Positions 7,071-14,475 of a stretch of 17,744 nt of DNA are shown here, piece by piece (within the stretch, counting starts at the first letter, position 1; each line of letters starts with the position of its first letter). Below the pieces are notes generated by a model. That model saw only the letters and a list, made by a program, of their open reading frames with translations. It searched no databases and was not told the origin of the DNA. The translations under genes were made by a program, and so were the position numbers. Source of the stretch: Chloroflexi bacterium UBA5189 (GTDB taxonomy: Bacteria > Chloroflexota > Limnocylindria > Limnocylindrales > CSP1-4); the NCBI GenBank assembly GCA_002413045.1, contig DHWF01000024.1:42003-59746 (forward strand), read 5' to 3'.

Positions 7071-9991
7071 GGCTGCCTCGCCAACAGGTACTCGTCCAGA
7101 AGGCCATGCACCTCCAGAAGTGAGGCCTCTACGTCAAGCGAGGGATCAACATGATGGATAGCCTCAGCGAAGACATGATCCAGCAGGTTCCTCTGAGCCT
7201 GGCCAGCGGACAATCGCGCGTTTGAGATCGGAAATGGCAGATCTCCAAATGCCGCCAGGATGCGGCTCCGATCCATCACTCCGATTTGTCTCGGATCCAG
7301 GACCACGACTTCCTGCATGTGATGATCCTCGATGGCGAGCAAACCCTCGCGATTCGCGCCCTTCATTTCCAGTTGCAATTGCCCGAAACTCGATAGCAGG
7401 AATGCCGCGATCACAGAATTCGCAATGTGGTCATTGATCCCTGCGCCGCCGTCAACACATGAAGGATGCGAATAGCTCAGAAAGTTGCTGGACAATTTGA
7501 CTTGGCGATCGCCCGGGAATCGCGGGAACGGATTCACGAATACCTTGTGCCCGGATCGCATCTTTCGCGGGATAATTAAGCCGCCCGCGGCGGGCTCACG
7601 CAGCCCAATCCACAAATCCCCGGCGGGCATCAGGTCGTCCGAAAGACCCGTCACATCGCGAAACGCTTCGACGAATGCGGCCACAGTCAGTTCGTCGCCA
7701 AGGTCTGCCAACGCGATCGCTGAGATTGCATCCCAGTTGATCCTCCGCTTCGCGTCGAATACGTCCAGGCCTCTTAGCCGCGGTGGTTCGAGAGTGGCCT
7801 GTCTTAGCAGGTCGTCCTCACCGAGTTCGTAGCTGCCGACGACATCCGGGTTTTCCAGAGCAAATCCGCGATAGCGGTTAGGGATGAGACCGGCCAGGGC
7901 CACAAGGCGATGATTCTCGTCGCGGGTAAGAAGTCGCAGTCGTCTGTTTTGGTATGGGCGTGCCGGTTGAGGAACGGCTGTCCTTCGATGTCCGAAGCTG
8001 TTGCGCGAGAAGGGAAAGGCGAGGGCACTCATGCCCCCCTCTTCCTTCGCGAGCGAACCGCGACGCCCAAACTCGTATAGGCTAGGCAGCGGAACCAACG
8101 TCGACGTAAAGTCATTCTCTAGGGTCTGGACAAAGTGAGCTTTCCAGCCGAGGTCGCCCCGTAAATCTGACTGGGGCTTTAGGCGGAGTGACCAGCCCGT
8201 GGGTAGAGTTGCGCCCTCGAATAGTCCACGACGCACCGCCGTCGGGTCAGCCCGGGTGACGTCAGTTGAGCATCTGACAAACCGCACGTCTCCAGGTGTT
8301 GTGCCCGGAAGCCTGCGCGTAACGACGAGAATCGATGTCGCGATGATGTAGCCTGCGAATAGCTCGCTATACGGATACTCGACCACCGCCTCGATCTGAC
8401 ACTCTCGCAGGAGGAAGTCGCGCAGTGGTGTTGCATATCTATTGTGGAACCACTTGTTGTCAAGAATGATCCCCAACCGCGTGCCCGGCGACGCCGTCAT
8501 GACGGCCCACTCCACGTAGTACGTATAGAGATTCTGCTGGCCGGTCGTACCAATGGATGGCGCGGCGTTAATGTGTTCGATCGCGGACGCGTAATGTTGA
8601 CGTAGCTCAGGGGGAAAACGAACTCCGCCCTGGTCCTCGTAGCGGCGGAATGGCGGATTCATCAACACAAAGTCGGCCGCCATGGCCGCGGGATCGGCGA
8701 ATAGGTCGCCTCGCACGACGTCCACGGCGGTCCCGGCGTGGATGAGTGCCGGCTCCCTAGTGAGCAAACGCAGTATCGCCAACCGAGTCAGCAGTTCATC
8801 TGCCTCAATGCCACGCAGCAGCGCGAGGGTCTCGGCGTGCGACGCCCCGACGTCTCGGAGGCGATCGTAGGCGGCTCCGAGGAGCACACCATCCCCACAG
8901 CCAGGATCTATGACGGAACCTGGTCGATCGATCACCAGCGCTGCTAGTAGCGCCGCGAGTTCCGGGTCTGTGGGAACCTTCCCCTTCTCATCGAGGGGCG
9001 CATCGTGGTTGGCGGCACCGACGAGAACCGGGTAGAGCTCGTCTTCATCACCTCTGCCCAGGGCCATCTCAAAGAGCGCCGTCGGTGGGGCTGAGAGCCG
9101 GGTGAGGTATGCGGCGATCTCGGTAGCGCCGGCCCTCAAATGGTCCTCCGGCGGCATAGTGCTCGTATCGATCAACTGGGAGAAATCGATGCTCCGGAGG
9201 CGGTCCCAAACTCTGGGCAGTTGCCCAGGCACGCCCGCCCTGGACGTTGGGACTGGCGTCAGAGTTGCGGCCCCTGCGTGGGCGTGCCGCTGGAGGATTC
9301 CTCGGAGGTACTCGGCCAGAAGGCAGCGAAAAGCCAGTACCTGGCTGGCGTCATCTCCGACGGACTGGCCGAACACGCCGTTGACCGTGTCCCACCCAGT
9401 CGAAGTCGGAGAGGTTATCTGGCCGAGGCCGACAAAGGAGCCGGCGGCTTCAACGAAGTCCCTCCCTATCCGCGGCCAGGCAACGTCAAATACCGGAGTG
9501 CGCACAGTCATAACCGTCTCGATAAGGGCACGAAGGGAACGCCTCAATCCTCGTCGGAACTCGTCTTCCTGGAGGACGGGCAGGCTGCCGACCGTGAAAT
9601 CTGCAGCTTCTACTCTGCAGTCACGAGGAGGAGAGGTTCCGTTTAGGGCAAAGAGGAGAGTCTGTTCGAGATTCGTAAGGGCGAAGTACGCTGGCCATCC
9701 AAGTCGATACGTCGCATTGGGGCTTTCGGCGTAGCTCTTTGCCTGCGCCTGGTTGCGATCGCTGAATATGGACTCTGGACGTCTCTTGATCTCGACCGCG
9801 AGCCGCCAACGATTCGTGGCTCGCTCCACGAGCACAAAGTCAGGAACTAGTCTCGTCGCCAAACCTCTGAGATGGTGGTCCCAGCGGAACTCTCCCTCTC
9901 GACCGCTCTCGATGAGGGCGGCGTTGCCTTCAACTTCAAAGACGGCGTGGAACCTCGCGACTTCGTCATCGGAATAGCTCAGCCACGTCAT
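7067..9991 (-). CDS. PD-(D/E)xK nuclease / N6-adenine methyltransferase fusion (Type IIG-like)
   Basis: The 974-residue protein joins restriction and modification parts, as in single-chain Type IIG enzymes. Near the N-terminus, VPDFVLVE (Asp51) followed by AVEIKRR (Glu67-x-Lys69) fits a PD-(D/E)xK nuclease core, preceded by a small helical lead. A helical connector covers about 140-330. The amino-methyltransferase core has SAM motif I DPGCGDGVLLGAA (362-374) and catalytic motif IV NPPF (445-448). The remainder is a recognition region ending in GANREGLLAIEDHHMQEVVV (878-897), like the TRD end of N6A methylases. It starts 15 bp after the NPPW methyltransferase stop and overlaps the m5C gene. 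Predicted: binds a specific site, methylates adenine N6 and cleaves unmodified DNA with metal. No helicase motifs are present. Nuclease activity is inferred from the motif. Confidence 0.9.
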   Translation of the reverse strand: MTWLSYSDDEVARFHAVFEVEGNAALIESGREGEFRWDHHLRGLATRLVPDFVLVERATNRWRLAVEIKRRPESIFSDRNQAQAKSYAESPNATYRLGWPAYFALTNLEQTLLFALNGTSPPRDCRVEAADFTVGSLPVLQEDEFRRGLRRSLRALIETVMTVRTPVFDVAWPRIGRDFVEAAGSFVGLGQITSPTSTGWDTVNGVFGQSVGDDASQVLAFRCLLAEYLRGILQRHAHAGAATLTPVPTSRAGVPGQLPRVWDRLRSIDFSQLIDTSTMPPEDHLRAGATEIAAYLTRLSAPPTALFEMALGRGDEDELYPVLVGAANHDAPLDEKGKVPTDPELAALLAALVIDRPGSVIDPGCGDGVLLGAAYDRLRDVGASHAETLALLRGIEADELLTRLAILRLLTREPALIHAGTAVDVVRGDLFADPAAMAADFVLMNPPFRRYEDQGGVRFPPELRQHYASAIEHINAAPSIGTTGQQNLYTYYVEWAVMTASPGTRLGIILDNKWFHNRYATPLRDFLLRECQIEAVVEYPYSELFAGYIIATSILVVTRRLPGTTPGDVRFVRCSTDVTRADPTAVRRGLFEGATLPTGWSLRLKPQSDLRGDLGWKAHFVQTLENDFTSTLVPLPSLYEFGRRGSLAKEEGGMSALAFPFSRNSFGHRRTAVPQPARPYQNRRLRLLTRDENHRLVALAGLIPNRYRGFALENPDVVGSYELGEDDLLRQATLEPPRLRGLDVFDAKRRINWDAISAIALADLGDELTVAAFVEAFRDVTGLSDDLMPAGDLWIGLREPAAGGLIIPRKMRSGHKVFVNPFPRFPGDRQVKLSSNFLSYSHPSCVDGGAGINDHIANSVIAAFLLSSFGQLQLEMKGANREGLLAIEDHHMQEVVVLDPRQIGVMDRSRILAAFGDLPFPISNARLSAGQAQRNLLDHVFAEAIHHVDPSLDVEASLLEVHGLLDEYLLARQP

Positions 9992-10006
9992 CTCGTCATC
10001 GCGAGG

Positions 10007-11485
10007 TCATGGCGAACGTCGATCCGGCCGAAGCGATCCTCGCAACACCCCATCGATTGTGTGGTCCACTAGTTCCAGAACGGCGCTTGAGTTGTCAGAC
10101 CCAGAAACAAGGCTCGCGCCCAGATCTCTCAGCCTAGCTATGGCCGACGAAGGGAACTTCGTCCAATCTGGCACAACTACGTCTCTGTACTCGAAGAGCT
10201 GTAGCTTCCTCAGCCCGTTCCCCTGATTCCTCGCGTGCGCGCACAGGGCACTCCGCACTTGTGTGGAATTGAGCAGCGCGATAACGGCATCAACGGGCGT
10301 GCCTCGAGGCGTAATCCCGTAGAAGTTGTCCGCGTAGGCGCGGCCATCGCTGCGGATGTGGCGTGGGGCATTCCGGATGTAATAGTTGAAAAGGATTGGT
10401 GCACGCGGGGCGGGTCGGTGAGTTGACCAGGTCGTTGGGCGTTCATGGAACCAAGTCAGAACGGACTTATTCGCGTCCGGTTCGCGGAGAGCCTTGGCAA
10501 GTCGCCTTTCCACCTCGAGCTCGATGGCGCCCGGATTCTCTTGGTTCTCCGCTAGGAGCGCCCACTCCGAGTGGTTCGAAGGAAGGGCGTAGCCACGCGC
10601 TCCCTTTAACTTCTTGACGAATGGAGTTGCGCCCGGAACAGCAAGAGATGTCATGAAGAACGATGCCTGCTTGAGGCGCAGGCCCCGCTGCGACTCCACG
10701 AGATCACCGAGCCTCGCATATCCGGCTGGCGGCGTGACTCGAGACCGTGTGTCCTCCTCCGGCGCCGGCGAACGCCTCCGCGTGCCCGAGATGATTGTCG
10801 CGTCCACGAGGCGACCCTCAAAGGGCTGATGATGAATATCCTGCATCAGCAGGTCCTCGCAGTTTCGAACGAGAAACTGCATCAGCCACTGACCGTAGCG
10901 AGTTGCCTTCCATGAATCGTATGTCACGGCCACGAATCGACCACCCGGCTTGAGGTCGTGCACAACCCTTACCAAGAAGTAGACGTACAAGTTGGCCGTG
11001 CCCGGTACGACGAGGTCGTACCGCTGCTGCAAGGTATCGCGGTATAGATCCTTCTTGGCAATCCATTCCTGGCGGACCCACGGCGGATTGAGGATTGCAT
11101 AGTCGAAGTATCCAGAGTGATCTTCGACTAAGTAGTCTGCCTGAACCAGATCGACATTGCGGTGAGCGACTCCATCGCGGCAAGCTGCAACCATCTCGGC
11201 GTCGATGTCGCGCATGAAATACTGGTCCTCGGGCCCTCCCCATCCACGACGTTGGATAGCAATTGGTAGGGTGCCGGGGCCGACCGCGGGATCAAGAATT
11301 CGCGCAGTGCTGCCCGGTGTCCGCGCCCCTAGAGCATCGACCATGCGGTCGGCGATCGCGGGTGGCGTCAAGACTTGGCCGAGCATGACCGCAAGATCGG
11401 CCGGCTTTCGCGCCATGCTCTTGGGATCCCCCGCACCGGCCGCACCCACCGGTCCGCGGCGCCTTCGGACTATGACGGCCGCCAC
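10007..11485 (-). CDS. N6-adenine DNA methyltransferase (NPPW type)
   Basis: The 492-residue protein has the lead-in GQVLTPPAIADRMVDAL (36-52), SAM motif I ILDPAVGPGTL (63-73) and catalytic motif IV ILNPPW (131-136). After the core comes a recognition domain that ends with NQGNGLRKLQLFEYRDVVVP (420-439), the usual close of N6A methylase TRDs. It should transfer methyl from SAM to adenine N6 in a specific site. The GTG start is chosen because a strong Shine-Dalgarno GAGGAGGT lies 5 nt upstream; the first ~24 residues are basic and low-complexity, so initiation at Met24 (MARKPADL) is possible. It sits downstream of the winged-helix gene and 15 bp before the nuclease-methyltransferase fusion. 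With the upstream DUF6998-like protein it could form a classical Type II pair. Confidence 0.93.
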   Translation of the reverse strand: MAAVIVRRRRGPVGAAGAGDPKSMARKPADLAVMLGQVLTPPAIADRMVDALGARTPGSTARILDPAVGPGTLPIAIQRRGWGGPEDQYFMRDIDAEMVAACRDGVAHRNVDLVQADYLVEDHSGYFDYAILNPPWVRQEWIAKKDLYRDTLQQRYDLVVPGTANLYVYFLVRVVHDLKPGGRFVAVTYDSWKATRYGQWLMQFLVRNCEDLLMQDIHHQPFEGRLVDATIISGTRRRSPAPEEDTRSRVTPPAGYARLGDLVESQRGLRLKQASFFMTSLAVPGATPFVKKLKGARGYALPSNHSEWALLAENQENPGAIELEVERRLAKALREPDANKSVLTWFHERPTTWSTHRPAPRAPILFNYYIRNAPRHIRSDGRAYADNFYGITPRGTPVDAVIALLNSTQVRSALCAHARNQGNGLRKLQLFEYRDVVVPDWTKFPSSAIARLRDLGASLVSGSDNSSAVLELVDHTIDGVLRGSLRPDRRSP

Positions 11486-11488
11486 TGC

Positions 11489-11701
11489 CTACCTCCTCGA
11501 GGACCCACGTTGTCGTTGCATCATGACCTGAGAGGATCGCGCCCGCCAGCTGTCCGCGAGCGTCCTAAGTTGCTGACGCAAGCTCGCACCGAGCTGAACG
11601 CGACCTGGAAGCCAAAAAATGGCGGTCATTCGTGACAGGTCGCCTGTCTCGATCGCCAAACAGGCCAAGCGCCACTGACATTTGCGGTTAGGCGACGCCA
11701 T
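11489..11701 (-). CDS. Possible 70-residue small protein in the gap before the NPPW methyltransferase
   Basis: An ATG frame starts inside the end of the winged-helix gene (14-nt overlap) and stops 3 nt before the GTG of the NPPW methyltransferase, exactly filling an otherwise empty 202-bp gap. The C-terminal half (ASLRQQLRTLADSWRARSSQ) could be an amphipathic helix. No family is recognised, codon usage is not convincing, and no Shine-Dalgarno sequence is clear before the ATG. It may instead be non-coding leader carrying the next gene's ribosome site. Confidence 0.3.
   Translation of the reverse strand: MASPNRKCQWRLACLAIETGDLSRMTAIFWLPGRVQLGASLRQQLRTLADSWRARSSQVMMQRQRGSSRR
11491..11498 (-). 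promoter_or_regulatory. Strong ribosome binding site for the NPPW methyltransferase
   Basis: GAGGAGGT on the minus strand lies 5 nt before the GTG at 11485. It decides the GTG start against later in-frame ATGs. Confidence 0.75.
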
Positions 11702-12086
11702 TCGCTAGCCGGATGAAGCCATCTTCTCGAAGAAACTCATCCGGGTAATGGTGAACGCGATTGTGGATCTGCCCGACGTCTACGGCCGTTCCATTCGGGC
11801 GTCTGTACAGATCTCGTTCGCGAATCGCTGCCGCGATCTCGGGGGCGGGCAACCGACGCATCGGCGCGGACCGAAGGACAGATTTCATCGCAGCACGGAG
11901 CGTACGCTCCCGCTTCCCCCGGCCTCCGCCGCTCGGCTCGAGCCCCACGACGGCCTCCGCAGTCTCGATAAGTGAGCCAAGCTCGCGACACCGCGCCTCA
12001 CACGCATCCAGCTCAAGTCGCGCCTTGGCGATTGCGCGCTCGAAGTCGGGCCGACTTGCGTTTAGTAACCGGGCCAGATCGTCCAC
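11688..12086 (-). CDS. Coiled-coil / winged-helix (HARE-HTH-like) protein, probable island regulator or DNA-binding subunit
   Basis: The 132-residue protein has a charged helical N-terminus (about 10-50, LARLLNASRPDFERAIAKAR then LELDACEARCRELGSLIE), a Gly/Arg linker (52-60) and a C-terminal fold at 61-127. The latter matches the winged-helix pattern of HARE-HTH-like domains: TLRAAMKSVLRSAP, LPAPEIAAAIRERDLY, then DVGQIHNRVHHYPDEFLRED and GFIRL. Family knowledge: such domains read DNA or sense modified DNA, and occur as extra parts of restriction systems. The GTG start is fixed by GGAGGAGAG 4 nt upstream. A promoter-like element with an inverted repeat lies in the preceding 123-bp gap, so autoregulation is plausible. 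It precedes the methyltransferase genes, a usual place for a controller. It could also be a structural partner of the nuclease. No catalytic motif is visible. Confidence 0.75.
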   Translation of the reverse strand: MDDLARLLNASRPDFERAIAKARLELDACEARCRELGSLIETAEAVVGLEPSGGGRGKRERTLRAAMKSVLRSAPMRRLPAPEIAAAIRERDLYRRPNGTAVDVGQIHNRVHHYPDEFLREDGFIRLANGVA

Positions 12087-12090
12087 GCGA

Positions 12091-12099
12091 CTCTCCTCC
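12091..12099 (-). promoter_or_regulatory. Strong ribosome binding site for the winged-helix gene
   Basis: GGAGGAGAG on the minus strand, ending 4 nt before the GTG at 12086 (core GGAGG 8 nt away). It supports this GTG as the start. Confidence 0.7.
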
Positions 12100-12123
12100 G
12101 ATCGATCGTCTAAGCCGCGGCCA

Positions 12124-12157
12124 CTTTCTCACACTCCACTGTGACGTGTCAAGTCAC
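12124..12157 (-). promoter_or_regulatory. Candidate promoter/operator for the winged-helix gene and downstream island genes
   Basis: On the minus strand an inverted repeat GTGAC-7-GTCAC (12141-12157) contains a perfect -35 hexamer TTGACA (12147-12152). After 17 bp comes AGAAAG, a poor -10 (12124-12129). The repeat overlapping the -35 would suit a repressor, perhaps the winged-helix protein it precedes. The weak -10 makes this tentative. Confidence 0.4.
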
Positions 12158-12209
12158 GCCACTCTGGTGGACACTCACGCTGCGATCCATGGTCGCAACC
12201 AATGCGCGT

Positions 12210-13082
12210 TCAATCTCTGGCATATGCCTGGACTGAGATGAGGAGATCAACCGCAGCTGCGGATCGGATCTCCTCAGTGATATCGCGGACACCATCAACA
12301 ACAAACGTCGCCTCGGTGAGGACAAGGCGCCAGGCTCGCACATACTCGACCCAAGTCGCGCGCGCCCGGACTGCCGCTACAGGCAGAAGCGCAGCTCGGA
12401 ATACCGTGTAATCACTATTGAAGAGCACCGCGAGAAGAAGGTCGAATGGATCCGCGTCCAAGCTACGAATGAAGCCGAGCTGCCGGCTCGGATTCGCCGA
12501 TGTCAGCCGCCTTGCTTTGACTTGGTACCTCAGGCCCTCGGCGTCCTTGCCGTCATACCCAGCCTCGGAACGACCGGCTAGGTTGAGGCCGAAGGCTCTC
12601 GCGGCAAGAAACTCGGCGTAGTCGGCAACTGGATTGTTGGTCGACCGAACTACCTGGCGACGGCGCAGCTCCTCGATGACTCCCGCAGAGAGCAGCAGCA
12701 GGTTCGGCGTCGACAGCCCTCCAAGATCCAACGGAACGGTTGCACCTGTAGCCGCGCCACCTGAATTCGACAGGGCGACAGGGTTCAGCGGAGCGACGAG
12801 CGAGGCATCTGTCTTAGGCTCTCGGAATTTTTCGATGCCCCGCCCGACTCCGCTGGATGCGTTGGCAAGCGGTAGTCCGCCACTCTCTCCGAGCCATCCC
12901 TTCTTCAAGCCATCGGCAAGCAGCGCCTTGGCGTATAGGTCGGGACCAACGCCGTGCCGGTTCGAGGCACGGGGTGCAACTCCCAGCCGCTCAGCCGTTG
13001 CGTACTCCGCGACAACTCGTCTGTCGTCTGGGCCGTGGCGCGCCCACAGCTCCCGCATGATGTCGCGCTGACTGCGAGTCAC
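12210..13082 (-). CDS. DUF6998-like protein with PD-(D/E)xK-type D...QxK motif, probable restriction endonuclease
   Basis: From GTG 13082 the protein has 290 residues. The N-terminal part (residues 1-63) holds YATAERLGVAPRASNRHG and LYAKALLADGLKKGWLGE, a small helical, probably DNA-binding module. A variable Gly/Asn-rich linker follows (66-125). The C-terminal domain (150-225) shows NPVADYAEFLAARAFGL, then AGYDGKDAEGLRYQVKARR with Asp177, Asp180 and Gln187-x-Lys189, then SRQLGFIRSLDADPFDLLLA. This pattern is known from DUF6998 proteins beside methylases, and QxK is a recognised variant of the nuclease ExK motif. The frame extends upstream into the vWA gene, but that part is Arg/Cys-rich shadow. 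GTG 13082 has GGA 6 nt before it; TTG 13091 and ATG 13058 are alternatives. It is the first island gene. Cleavage activity is inferred. Confidence 0.82.
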   Translation of the reverse strand: MTRSQRDIMRELWARHGPDDRRVVAEYATAERLGVAPRASNRHGVGPDLYAKALLADGLKKGWLGESGGLPLANASSGVGRGIEKFREPKTDASLVAPLNPVALSNSGGAATGATVPLDLGGLSTPNLLLLSAGVIEELRRRQVVRSTNNPVADYAEFLAARAFGLNLAGRSEAGYDGKDAEGLRYQVKARRLTSANPSRQLGFIRSLDADPFDLLLAVLFNSDYTVFRAALLPVAAVRARATWVEYVRAWRLVLTEATFVVDGVRDITEEIRSAAAVDLLISVQAYARD

Positions 13083-13149
13083 GCTGTCCAATGTAGCTGG
13101 CTGGGCCTTTGACTCGAAGGCGGGACCAACGCACCAACCGGGACAATCC

Positions 13150-14475
13150 CTACCGATTCGCCCGCCCATCGGGCGCCCGAGAGCGCAGCGAGTAGCTCGC
13201 TTGTGCGTGCGCCACCTTGAGCTCCATCGCGTGCATCGGCGCAGCCCAGCGCTCCTCCTCGTTTCGGAGCTCGCCGAGCAGCGCCCGCAGCTCCGGGTCG
13301 CGGCCGGCGTAGCCAGCAATGCGCTCGCCGACCTGGCGGATCCCGAGGCGCGCCGCGCTGTAGTCGCCGAGGCGGTTGAGCTTCACGGCGTCCTGGCGGG
13401 CGCGGGCGGCGAACAGCTTCGCGACCGCCCGGTCGACCGTTCGATCGCGCTCCTGCGTGTCGTTGGTCGGGTCGTCGGCGTATTGCCAGCCGACACCGAC
13501 GGGCGCCACTCCGGCGAGATTCAGCACGCCCTCGCGATCGCTCGCACCGACGAGGATGCCGATCTCCTGCCCGATCGGCCCGTAGCCGAACTTGAGCCGC
13601 AGCACGACCTCGATGCGCTGCTCCGCGACGAGGTCGCCCAGCAACACGTGGTGTCGCGAGCCGCGCCGCTCGATCGGGTACGGCGAGAGCGTCCGCGGCT
13701 CGAGCTGCTCGGGCGCGGTGATCTCGAGCACGACGTTGCGTGCGACGACCTGGAGCAGCTCGCCGACCTCGCTCGCGATGAGGTCCTGGATCTGCGCCGC
13801 CTCGCCAATGAAGTAGAAGTGGCCGCCCCCGGCGTCCGCCATCGACTGGAGGAGCGCCTCGTCGAAGTCCTCCCCCACCCCGAACGTGGTCGTCGTCACG
13901 CCGCGGGCGCGGAGCTCTGTGGCGTGCCGGGTCAGCTCGCCCGGGTCGACGATGCCCTGGTTCGCCAGGCCGTCGGTAAGCAGCAGCACGCGGTTCACGC
14001 CGCGCTCGATGAGCGCCAGCGCGACCTGCTCGGCGCCGCGCAGGTAGCCGCCACCGAGGTCGGTGGAGCCGCGGGCATCGATGCCCTTCAGCCGCTCGAT
14101 CGCGTTGGTCTTCGCCTCGCGCGACGCGTTCGTGCCTTCGACCACTACGTCGATGCGATCGTCGTAGCACACGATTGCGAACCGATCGCTCGGCAGCAGC
14201 CGGTCGACCGCGGTCTCGATCGCCCGCTTCGCGAGCTCGATCTTGCGGCCGGACATGGATCCCGACCGATCGAGCACGAAGGCGAGATTCACCGGGTCCC
14301 GGGTTGGCTTCTGGGGCGCCGCCGGCGCCTCCAGCTCGACGAGCACGAACCGCTCGCTGCGGTGGGTTGACCGGATATAGCGGCGGTCGCTGCGGGCGCG
14401 GAGGCTCGCGCCGGGCACCGTGCGGCGCGCGGCGTTCGCGATGTTCGGGTCGTTGGTGTCGTCGTGACGGGTCAT
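13150..14475 (-). CDS. von Willebrand factor A (MIDAS) domain protein
   Basis: The 441-residue protein has a vWA domain at about 60-240 with an intact metal-ion-dependent adhesion site: LDRSGSMSG (Asp69, Ser71, Ser73), GSTDLGGG (Thr138) and LLTDG (Asp168). A beta-rich region follows (245-330), then a charged helical C-terminus (340-430) rich in Ala, Arg and Glu. There is no signal peptide or membrane helix, so it is cytosolic. The first ATG that does not lie deep in the MerR gene is 14475; it overlaps the MerR stop as ATGA and has AAGGAGGA 6 nt upstream, which decides the start. vWA/MIDAS proteins bind partners through Mg2+, and here the coupled MerR suggests a stress- or metal-responsive two-gene module. 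The partner is unknown. The long antisense frame is a GC artefact. Confidence 0.93.
   Translation of the reverse strand: MTRHDDTNDPNIANAARRTVPGASLRARSDRRYIRSTHRSERFVLVELEAPAAPQKPTRDPVNLAFVLDRSGSMSGRKIELAKRAIETAVDRLLPSDRFAIVCYDDRIDVVVEGTNASREAKTNAIERLKGIDARGSTDLGGGYLRGAEQVALALIERGVNRVLLLTDGLANQGIVDPGELTRHATELRARGVTTTTFGVGEDFDEALLQSMADAGGGHFYFIGEAAQIQDLIASEVGELLQVVARNVVLEITAPEQLEPRTLSPYPIERRGSRHHVLLGDLVAEQRIEVVLRLKFGYGPIGQEIGILVGASDREGVLNLAGVAPVGVGWQYADDPTNDTQERDRTVDRAVAKLFAARARQDAVKLNRLGDYSAARLGIRQVGERIAGYAGRDPELRALLGELRNEEERWAAPMHAMELKVAHAQASYSLRSRAPDGRANR

Larger units (their letters stand above)
3555..13082. other. Probable horizontally acquired DNA modification/restriction island
   Basis: All genes in this span are DNA methyltransferases, nuclease-like proteins or their small partners, on one strand with short gaps or overlaps. 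Base composition shifts: positions 4801-4860 contain 29 G/C of 60, while 2521-2580 in the left flank contain 48 of 60. Composition returns to the flank level in the vWA gene after 13150. I found no integrase, transposase, tRNA or convincing direct repeat at the edges, so the mode of acquisition is unknown. Confidence 0.75.

Noticed and set aside
9102..9734. 210-codon plus-strand frame opposite the nuclease-methylase fusion
   Set aside because: Antisense shadow in a region where the minus strand is continuously coding.
13140..13150. GGGATTGTCCC inverted repeat at the vWA stop codon
   Set aside because: Only a 4-bp arm with 3-nt spacer; too weak to call an operator or terminator.
13201..14370. 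389-codon plus-strand frame opposite the vWA gene
   Set aside because: Antisense shadow; the vWA MIDAS residues on the minus strand are all intact.
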